Positions 7,698-14,600 of a DNA stretch of 15,521 bases are shown here, in pieces. Made by a program: the position numbers and the translations under genes. The first letter of the stretch is position 1, and each line of letters begins with the position of its first letter. The notes under the pieces are model-generated. The model worked only from the letters and a program-made list of their open reading frames with translations, did not search any database and was not told the DNA's origin. This stretch comes from Gammaproteobacteria bacterium (GTDB lineage Bacteria; Pseudomonadota; Gammaproteobacteria; Pseudomonadales; UBA3067), in NCBI GenBank assembly GCA_002402085.1, contig NVVB01000042.1, positions 1 through 15,521 of the forward strand, given 5' to 3'.

Positions 7698-8153
7698 ATG
7701 AAAATCTATTTACTCACCCATGAGCGTGAGTTGCAGCGAAAAACCAATACCGGGCAGTTGGCACTTGATGTGCTAGGCCCGATGGTTGAGCGAGTGACCT
7801 GGGCGCGGCGCGAGCCATCACCGGTGTTGCTGGATTTAATTAATGCCCATCCACCCGCCTTGATGTACCCCGAGGCGGGCGCTCAATACAGTGCTCTTGA
7901 ACAATTCGATGATATCGTTTTGATCGACTCCACCTGGCAAGAAGCGAATAAAATTTATAATAGAAGCGCGTATTTACACGCCTTACCGAAAGTGACGATT
8001 GAGAATACGTCCCCTTCAATATATCGGTTACGCCGTAATCAACCTGAGGGCGGACTGTGCACGGCAGAGTGCATCGTCGAATTGTTGCGCCTAAAAGGCC
8101 TCTTCTCAGAGGCTGATGCGCTATTGCAGGCGTTTGGAACATTTAATCAGTAG
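7698..8153 (+). CDS. Short DTW-domain protein, probable tRNA-uridine aminocarboxypropyltransferase
   Basis: 151 residues. The DTW family (YfiP/TapT) transfers an aminocarboxypropyl group from S-adenosylmethionine to a tRNA uridine, making acp3U. The defining motif is here as DSTW at 77-80 in VLIDSTWQEANKIY, followed by the family's YRLRRNQPEGGLCTAEC block at 109-125, whose glycines and cysteines sit near the SAM/tRNA site. It is shorter than YfiP (about 230 residues) and lacks the N-terminal zinc-type cysteine pattern, beginning directly at MKIYLLTHERE. Short versions of this kind appear to be a separate marine subgroup (recalled, not checked). The Shine-Dalgarno is weak (AGCGGAC region). It follows trhO by 75 bases, giving two uridine-modifying genes side by side. 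The exact tRNA position is unknown. Confidence 0.85.
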   Translation: MKIYLLTHERELQRKTNTGQLALDVLGPMVERVTWARREPSPVLLDLINAHPPALMYPEAGAQYSALEQFDDIVLIDSTWQEANKIYNRSAYLHALPKVTIENTSPSIYRLRRNQPEGGLCTAECIVELLRLKGLFSEADALLQAFGTFNQ

Positions 8154-8157
8154 GCCG

Positions 8158-8191
8158 ATGCGTGAGGTGGTTATTTATAAACTACCCGCAT
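8158..8191 (+). terminator. Stem-loop after the DTW gene
   Basis: ATGCG and CGCAT form the base, GGTGGTT and AACTACC the upper stem (one G-U pair), with a 3-base bulge and a 7-base loop, starting 5 bases after the stop codon. No T-tract follows, so it may be an RNA-stabilising 3' hairpin or a weak terminator. Confidence 0.35.
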
Positions 8192-8477
8192 TGCTGTGCA
8201 TGGAATAAATGTGATTGGCCGTGCGGTGCTTGCGTATTACTAATCGTAGGGTTGTCCTTGCATTGTGGCGAATAAAAACTAACTTGCTTAGGGCGTTAGT
8301 TTCCTGTCTTTTTGTTTTTTTTATATTGGCTTTGCAGTTCCTTCGCTTTGGGTGGTTAGTCTATGCTCGGTTGGTCAAGGGTGCCATCACCGTGGCATTG
8401 TAATGATGCCAATTACCGTGCGAAGGCGGGTAAGTTTTTTCGTTTGGATGGTAGCGTTTAAGCCTGCAATGAATTGT

Positions 8478-8575
8478 TGTAATAGCTCGTAATGGACATG
8501 AGTTGTTTAACTATTAATAGTGCGTAAGCTTATGTGAAGGTTTTATCTGTTTTAACAGGCTTTAAGCGATTTAAA
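8478..8575 (+). promoter_or_regulatory. Conserved upstream block, copy 1
   Basis: In order: TGTAATA (8478-8484), four bases, GTAATGGACAT (8489-8499), the perfect 12-base palindrome ACTATTAATAGT (8510-8521), GCGTAAG and GCGATTTAAA (8566-8575). The same elements in the same order lie upstream of the second paralogue at 10211-10294. The dyad looks like an operator for a dimeric regulator. Which protein binds is unknown; one of the two winged-helix proteins is an obvious candidate. Confidence 0.6.
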
Positions 8576-8577
8576 TA

Positions 8578-8583
8578 TATAAT
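8578..8583 (+). promoter_or_regulatory. Candidate -10 box for the first FHA-type paralogue
   Basis: A perfect TATAAT directly follows the conserved GCGATTTAAA. No good -35 lies at normal spacing, which fits a promoter needing an activator bound at the conserved block. The hexamer is not present at the same place upstream of the second paralogue. Confidence 0.35.
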
Positions 8584-8838
8584 TGTCGGGCGTCACAGGG
8601 TCGTTAATTATTTTGCTGGGTGTTTCGAGGTTTAGATAGATTTCATAAGTATAAAAATGTATAAATTAAAAGTGTGTAGATGAGGTGCGAGTTCTGAATA
8701 TTAATCGTGGTTGTGTAGAATTAAATAAAGGTTGATCTCGGACTTATTTGTATTCGTTCAATGGACTGAATTGAGTACGTACCAGTTGCTTTGAGAGCGG
8801 TTCGTAGGTGTTCTCTAGGATTGAATGGAGGTGATGAA

Positions 8839-9717
8839 TTGATAAAAAAAATGGCAATACTACAAAACGAAGTAAATAATAGAAAGATGGTGTTATTGGT
8901 GGAACCCTTGTTTGGTATGTTGCCGGAACAGCTTAACGATTCGATGATCGAGGGAGATGCTGTTTTAGTCAGGGATGTGGTTGACGGTGGTTTTAGCGTA
9001 GTGGATGCCCAAGCACGTGACTTAGAGGGTTTGGGGCGTAATAGTGATTGCTGGGCGCTTATCAATGTTGAAAATCCGAAAACCTTACTATTATCAATGA
9101 CAGATGAAGTGGACGATATAGTACTGGGCGAGATCACTCAGTTGCCTTCCAAGTTAGACCCTGAGCTTATTGTTTATACAACGCCTGGGGGGCGATGGGT
9201 ATGTGAAAATGAATCTGGTATTACGCTACTAAAGACGGGTGATAAAATCGAGGTAAGAGGGAGCGCTTGGTATTTTGTGGAGTGCCCGTCTCAGTTGGAG
9301 TCTGCTAAGGTGAGTGAATTACGCGGCCTAGGAGGCAATGTGCTGGCCGTTTTCGATGTAAGCAAAGACGAAGCCTATGTCTCCTTAAAGTTGATTGCCG
9401 ATAAAACAACCTATAATTTATCTCACAGAAAGCACCACGGACTAATGCTGTTGTTAGCGCGTAAACGGTTGGACGATGTGGCGAAAGGCGTTCTTAGTGA
9501 GGAGCAAGGTTGGATACGAAAAGACGCGTTAGGCGGGGCTTTAGGATTAAAAGAAACCCACATCAATATCCAGCTGTATCGGTTTCGACAGCAATTGATG
9601 GCTACAATGCCCTCAGGTTTTGAAAGTTTTCAGTTGGTGGAGACTCGCCGTGGTGAGGTTCGTTTTGCTTCAAAATTAATCGAAATAAGAGGAGGAGTAA
9701 GCCGTCAGTACGCGTAG
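8839..9717 (+). CDS. FHA-less paralogue of the FHA/winged-helix protein
   Basis: 292 residues if translated from TTG 8839, where GGAGG (8827-8831) is 7 bases upstream. ATG 8851 is the next option but is 19 bases from that site. The protein aligns along its length with the neighbour at 10617-11558: an N-terminal strand (MVLLVEPLFG), a middle region ending in WVCENESGITLLKTGDKIEV (about 120-139), and a C-terminal winged-helix-like DNA-binding domain (about 197-287) with EEQGWIRKD, ETHINIQLYRFR and VETRRGEVRFAS. The first 75 residues lack the FHA phosphopeptide residues kept in the neighbour: the GR is GM, and the SRKHA and STNGT loops are gone or shortened. It should therefore bind DNA but not phosphothreonine. 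It probably arose by duplication and acts as a regulator. No FHA-less family name is known to me. Confidence 0.8.
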   Translation: MIKKMAILQNEVNNRKMVLLVEPLFGMLPEQLNDSMIEGDAVLVRDVVDGGFSVVDAQARDLEGLGRNSDCWALINVENPKTLLLSMTDEVDDIVLGEITQLPSKLDPELIVYTTPGGRWVCENESGITLLKTGDKIEVRGSAWYFVECPSQLESAKVSELRGLGGNVLAVFDVSKDEAYVSLKLIADKTTYNLSHRKHHGLMLLLARKRLDDVAKGVLSEEQGWIRKDALGGALGLKETHINIQLYRFRQQLMATMPSGFESFQLVETRRGEVRFASKLIEIRGGVSRQYA

Positions 9718-9856
9718 CGGGTGATTTTTTGAGCGATGTAGACGCGCACCCAAACGGTTTTTATTATTTTGCTGTGGTTGAGGGAAGTCATGTGGCGGTC
9801 AATTGCAGTAAACGAATTTTATTGAAAAATAAATACCATATTAGTTAGAACCTGCC

Positions 9857-9934
9857 TGGGCATTAACCAAGAGAGTTTTTTTCGCAAATATTTTACTCAC
9901 TCTTCACTCTTCTCTCTTTTTATTTTAATGCCCA
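9857..9934. repeat. Long inverted repeat
   Basis: TGGGCATTAA (9857-9866) is perfectly complementary to TTAATGCCCA (9925-9934). Inside it, AAGAGAG (9869-9875) pairs with CTCTCTT (9912-9918). The 36-base loop is pyrimidine-rich. The right arm runs directly into the CCCATCA array. It begins 140 bases after the upstream gene, so it could be a late transcript end or a structural DNA site. Confidence 0.65.
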
Positions 9935-9967
9935 TCACCCATCACCCATCACCCATCACCCATCACC
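9931..9967. repeat. CCCATCA tandem array (5.3 copies)
   Basis: Five perfect 7-base units plus two bases, overlapping the right arm of the inverted repeat. Perfect short arrays of this kind slip during replication, so copy number may vary between strains. The array lies about 650 bases before the second paralogue. Confidence 0.85.
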
Positions 9968-10210
9968 TAGCTCTGTAACTGTCCCGATCGACGCTTTGGC
10001 TTGTATGAGCGTTATGCCGCGTGAATTAGAATAACGCGTTGCATTATCCAGATTTCGATTAAATAATATACTGCTTTGATTTGTTTTTAACCCGCGTTTA
10101 ATTAATACGTGCAAATTAATTCGTTTGTGAGCCAAGTTACTTTGTCGATTCTAAAAGCATTGGCATGCTTCGGCTCAGTGTGAGCAAAGTCGTAAGTGGG
10201 AATGGGTCAG

Positions 10211-10294
10211 TGTAATAATGTGTAATGGACATAATTATTATCTGATTTATAACTAGAGACTAGTTGCTGCGTGAGTTTTGCTAGGCGATTTAAA
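10211..10294 (+). promoter_or_regulatory. Conserved upstream block, copy 2
   Basis: In order: TGTAATA (10211-10217), four bases, GTAATGGACAT (10222-10232), the dyad AACTAG-AGA-CTAGTT (10251-10265), GCGTGAG and GCGATTTAAA (10285-10294). Element order and approximate spacing match copy 1 upstream of the first paralogue, and each copy lies 340-390 bases before its start codon. Flanking sequence is otherwise diverged, which suggests the shared elements are under selection. Confidence 0.6.
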
Positions 10295-10616
10295 GAGCGT
10301 TATTCGGGTGGCTACTGTAAATTCTTTATTTATTATTATTCTTAATGTATAACGTAGCCATATCAATAGCTGTTACAAAGCGAAAATATATTAATAATAT
10401 TAGATGTCTACGACCCGCGTTTGTTTTGCTTAAAATATGTTCATATCAAAATGAGATCACTTAACAATAACCAATGCATAATTCATTAGCACTCGATTGA
10501 GGTTAATGTTTGGCCTAAATGAACTTTGCGATGAGTTTAACCTGTGTAATATAGGGTAATGGGTTGATTAAGGCGTTCGCATTATTTAAAAAGAGCTAAT
10601 TAACTGGAGGTTAGAT

Positions 10617-11558
10617 TTGGCGCTTTTGATAAATCAAAGAACGAAGGAAAGGGTGGTGCTTCTAGGGGAACACTTATTTGGTCGACAAGTAGGCGAATCA
10701 AATACCGTCTTATCCAACCCCAATATTTCACGCAAGCATGCATGGATTGTATGGGGGCTCGAAGGGTGGTTTTTGCAGGACTCCAGCACTAACGGCACAT
10801 TTGTTAATGAGGCGCGGGTATATCCGGGCACCAAAGTGAAACTTAAAAGCAATGACCTGATTCGATTTGGTGGGGGCGATAGTGACGGCTGGGTCCTTAT
10901 GGACGTACAGCCGCCTCAAACAATGTTAATAGCGATTACTGATGGGTTGCCAGATATTGTTTTGGAAGACATCGTAGCGCTGCCTTCAGAGGTTAATCCA
11001 GAAGTAACGATTTACGTGACACCTGATGGAAAATGGGTTTGTGAAAGTCAATCTGGGGTCTCCTATCTGAAAAACGGAGACCGGGTCGGTATTAAAGACG
11101 CGGTGTGGCGTTTTGTTGAATCCACCCCTGAAGTGGAAACTTTAACCGTGGCTGACGGGCCGCGTATTTTAGTTTCTAGTATTCAGACCATCTTCCACGT
11201 CAGCCAGAATGAAGAACATGTATCGCTTAAGCTGGTCGTTAATGACCAAGAAATCGATTTAAAGCAGCGAACACACCATTACTTAATGTTGATTTTGGCC
11301 AGAAAGAGAATGGAAGATCAGGACGAAGGTTTTCAAGTCGAGGAGCAAGGCTGGATCGGTAAAAGCGATTTAGGGCGTCTATTAGGTTTAAATGAAACTC
11401 ATATTAATATCCAGATCTATCGGTTTCGAAAACAAATGATTAAGGCGCTACCGTCCAACATCGATTTGCCTAAGATTATTGAAACCCGGCGAGGTGAGAT
11501 GCGTTTTGCTGCTGAATTTATCAAGATTAGTGGCGGGCACCCTGTGATGGCTCCCTAG
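10617..11558 (+). CDS. FHA-domain protein with C-terminal winged-helix-like DNA-binding domain
   Basis: 313 residues from TTG 10617, with GGAGG (10606-10610) 6 bases upstream. An intact FHA domain occupies about 10-95: GR at 22-23, SRKHA at 38-42 and DSSTNGTFVN at 55-64, the residues that hold phosphothreonine peptides. A beta-rich middle part (about 100-168) contains GKWVCESQSGVSYLKNGD. A winged-helix-like domain follows (about 218-307) with EEQGWIGKSDL, the probable recognition region ETHINIQIYRFRKQ and the wing ETRRGEMRFA, similar in outline to OmpR-type effector domains. The protein should couple binding of a phosphorylated partner to DNA binding. The Ser/Thr kinase gene 128 bases downstream is the obvious source of the phosphothreonine. 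No signal peptide, so cytoplasmic. The target genes are unknown. Confidence 0.85.
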   Translation: MALLINQRTKERVVLLGEHLFGRQVGESNTVLSNPNISRKHAWIVWGLEGWFLQDSSTNGTFVNEARVYPGTKVKLKSNDLIRFGGGDSDGWVLMDVQPPQTMLIAITDGLPDIVLEDIVALPSEVNPEVTIYVTPDGKWVCESQSGVSYLKNGDRVGIKDAVWRFVESTPEVETLTVADGPRILVSSIQTIFHVSQNEEHVSLKLVVNDQEIDLKQRTHHYLMLILARKRMEDQDEGFQVEEQGWIGKSDLGRLLGLNETHINIQIYRFRKQMIKALPSNIDLPKIIETRRGEMRFAAEFIKISGGHPVMAP

Positions 11559-11583
11559 TAATAATTTGAAGCCGCTAGTTACA

Positions 11584-11609
11584 ACGCGTCGCTTCTACGC
11601 GTCACTACT
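11584..11609. repeat. 13-bp imperfect tandem repeat before the kinase gene
   Basis: ACGCGTCGCTTCT (11584-11596) is followed by ACGCGTCACTACT (11597-11609), two differences. It lies in the short spacer between the FHA gene and the kinase gene and could be a regulator site or simple slippage. Confidence 0.5.
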
Positions 11610-11647
11610 TCGACAACTTTTGCGTACATGCGGTGTTAATTTTGATA

Positions 11648-11668
11648 GTCCCCCTCTTTTAAGGGGAC
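11648..11668 (+). promoter_or_regulatory. GC-rich hairpin just before the kinase ribosome site
   Basis: GTCCCC (11648-11653) pairs with GGGGAC (11663-11668) around a 9-base loop, ending 7 bases before the AGGAA Shine-Dalgarno. No T-tract follows, so it is not a standard terminator. It could influence read-through or mRNA processing between the FHA gene and the kinase. Confidence 0.45.
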
Positions 11669-11686
11669 CCTTGTTAGGAAATGTTA

Positions 11687-14600
11687 ATGGAAATGCAAGT
11701 TTCAGACGTACCTACCTCTTTGAGCGTCGAAGGCTATGAGATTCAAGAAAAAATCGGTCAGGGAGGGTTTGGCCGTATTTACAAGGCGGTACACTCCGCG
11801 ACCGGTCAATATGTTGCGATCAAATACCTAACCTTGAATGTTGATTTTGATGATGCGAAACGAAAGCGTTATGTAGATCGGTTTGAGCGAGAGACTGTAT
11901 TGGTTAGCCGATTACAGCACCCCAATATTGTTCGCCTTTTAGATAAAGGTGAGTGCGGTGATAATCAGTTCTACGCGGTGTTTGAATACGTTGATGGTGT
12001 AACGCTGAAAGATATGTTGTCACAAGCAGGGCCTTTTTCGGCACCGGAGGCAGCGGATGTGATGTCGCAAGTGCTCGATGCCTTAGTGCATGCCCATGAG
12101 CAAGGCGTAATTCACCGTGACATTAAACCCTCCAATATAATGCTCACCAAAGTGGGTGCGAAAACCCACGTTAAGATATTAGACTTTGGCATTGGCTCGC
12201 TTACTAAAGAAGCAAGACAGCTCGAATATCAAACCCTTACGTTAACCCAGGAAACATTAGGTACGCCATCGTACAGTGCGCCCGAGCAGCTGCGCGGCGA
12301 ACCGCCAACACCTAAAACGGATCTCTATGTGTGGGGGTTGGTGTTTCTAGAATGTCTGACTGGGCAGCCGGCTATTTCTGGATCTAGTTTGGCTTCTATA
12401 TTCCATAAGCAGCTTAGTCCTTCAAATGTTCCGTTGCCTGCTTCCGTGGCTGGGCATCCTGTTGCTGATTTGTTGCGACGTGTATTGAATAAAAAGGCTA
12501 GTGATCGGGTATCGAGTGCTTCTGAAATATACCAAGGTATGCGGTTAATCAATTTTTCTACGCTTGTGGGAGATTTGCAGACTGGATACGGGGCGGGGAG
12601 CGATCTGTCTAGTAGTGCTCAATGTAATCCAAAAGATCTTACAGTCACCCTAGCGATAGATAACCAAGCCCATTTATACACCGGATTGACTGAGAAAAAG
12701 AAGATATCAGTACTTGCCGTGCTTATTGACATTCATTCTAATGCGCAAGCCAACATTGACGGCGGCATCGATGATGAGGTCGGTGATGCACTGCTTCGAG
12801 ATCAAAAAAGTCAATGTATTGATATTGCGATTCGTTACGGCGCATTCCACGTTGGTACATTGGCCAGCAGTTTGCTTTTCTACTTCGGGTATCCAGTGGT
12901 CAGTGATAGCGATAGTCGTTTATGTGCTCGAACTGCCCTTGAAATATCAAGTAATATGAGGAGAAAGAATGCTTTGCTTAAAAATTCCCAAGGATATGAA
13001 TTTGACTATCGCATGGGTATCAATACAGGGTTAGTAATCACTTATGCCGATGCCATTCCTGATGGTCGGATAGTCAGCTTAGCGATGAATATTGCATACG
13101 AGGCAGCTCCACAACAGGTGCTGTGCTCCAATGCAAGTAAGGCCGAGTTGGACGGTTATATAAGTTTTAAGCCAGAAAATAATAGACGTATAAACAGCAC
13201 TTTGGAATCCGCCAGATTTTTTCAGTTAACCGGTGAGCGAACGGTTGAAGCTTTTGGGTTTTTACGGGGGACTAGAGCGAATTATGATTTTGTCGGGCGG
13301 GAGCGGGAGCTGGTTAAGCTTACTTCGCTTTTAACGGGTGCTCAACGCGGCACCGCCGTACATGTTTACGGTGAGGCTGGTATAGGGAAGTCTCGTTTAG
13401 TTAATGAATTCCGCAATCGAGCGAATAATTTCCAGCACATTATCGCGCAGTGTTTACCTGAATATAGTTTCAATGCGCTATATCCTATTCTGGAAGCACT
13501 TAAATATCAATATTCACTGAACGCTATGGAACCAGAGCGAGCTGTTTCGGTATTAAGCGAGGTGCTTTTTGCTGATAGCTGTATTGATTCGGTATTAGCG
13601 TTACCATTGCTTTGTAGTTGGTTGTGTTTACCGTTTAGCGAAGAAGCGAAAGTTATGAAGCTAACCGCTGATGTTCAGAAAGAATTGATATTCGGAGCAT
13701 TGATCAGTTTGTTCCTAAAAGGAAATCAAGAAAGAGGCCTTCAAGTGAAATGTTTGTTCATTTTTGAGGATATGCATTGGGCCGACCCCACTAGTATAGA
13801 GTTTATAAACTATTTTTTAAATCATTCATCCTATGAAAAAAGTAGAACTGTGTGCGTTACTACTTCGCGAGAGGTTGTTCCTGATGAATTAGAAAATGCC
13901 GTGCTGACGCCTATCGAGGTGGTGAAATTTTCGCTGGATAAGATTAATGATTTTCTTGTTAGTTTATTTGATGGTAGACCGATTTCAAAACGTGTGTTGG
14001 ACGTCGTGGCTTCTCGGGCCGATGGTATTCCATTGTTCGTTGAAGAGCTTGCGATTATGTTGCGGCGTAAAAATCTGGTGGAGTATCTGAATGGTGTCTT
14101 TGACTTTGTGACTTCCGAGAAAGTACTTGAAGTTCCTTATACCTTGTTGGGGTCCTTGCAGCAAAAGCTGGATACCTTAGGCAGTTCAAAAGAAACTGCC
14201 CAGTTGGCAGCAACCATTGGTCGGGAGTTTGATTATGGGTTGCTAGTGGCGTCGTCAGTACGGTCAGAAGAGCAGGTTCAAATTGATTTGAATGAGTTGG
14301 TTGCTAACGAACTGATTTATCTTCAGCGTCAGGTGGCAGGTGATCGCTATATTTTTAAACATGCTTTGGTTCGCGATGCTGCTTATGAGGGCATGGCTAA
14401 TCGAATGTTAATAAATTGCCATAAAAATATTGCAGACTCCTTGGTGGATGATTTTCCAGAGCGCGCGGGAGGCATCCCTGCAATTATTGCACGCCATTAT
14501 TTTTATGCTGGTCTTGTTGATAAAGCGTCTGTGCATGGTGTTGCCGCAGTAGAGCAGCAAGTTGAGAAGTCGGCGAATGATGAGGCAGCAGCCTTTGGTG

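Larger units (their letters stand above)
8154..8838. other. Upstream region of the first FHA-type paralogue
   Basis: About 685 bases, AT-rich, with no convincing gene. It holds the stem-loop above, a T-rich stretch (8310-8325), a block conserved upstream of the second paralogue (8478-8575) and a TATAAT at 8578-8583. A start near 8590 would leave a leader of about 250 bases. An open frame at 8215-8403 with a hydrophobic stretch has no ribosome site and is not called. Confidence 0.5.
9718..10616. other. 900-base AT-rich region between the two paralogues
   Basis: No credible gene on either strand. It holds a long inverted repeat ending in a CCCATCA tandem array (9857-9967), a direct repeat ACCCGCGTTT at 10090-10099 and 10413-10422, and the second copy of the conserved upstream block (10211-10294). 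The last 300 bases are strongly AT-rich. No rRNA, tRNA or recognisable insertion-sequence end was seen. Confidence 0.5.

Noticed and set aside
8215..8403. 62-codon plus-strand frame with a hydrophobic stretch
   Set aside because: It opens at TTG with no ribosome site, its start is buried in non-coding sequence, and the hydrophobic part comes from a T-rich tract.
8341..8420. TGGCAT/ATGCCA small hairpin near 8391-8409
   Set aside because: A 6-base stem with no T-tract and no gene end nearby; not distinguishable from chance.
8791..8838. Upstream TTG (8791) as the start of the first paralogue
   Set aside because: The extra 16 residues have no match in the paralogue and the GGAGG site lies inside this extension, pointing to TTG 8839.
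9931..9967. CCCATCA array as a CRISPR
   Set aside because: The 7-base units are contiguous with no spacers, and no cas gene is present.
12714..12959. 81-codon plus-strand frame inside the kinase gene
   Set aside because: It is an out-of-frame shadow of the cyclase-like domain.
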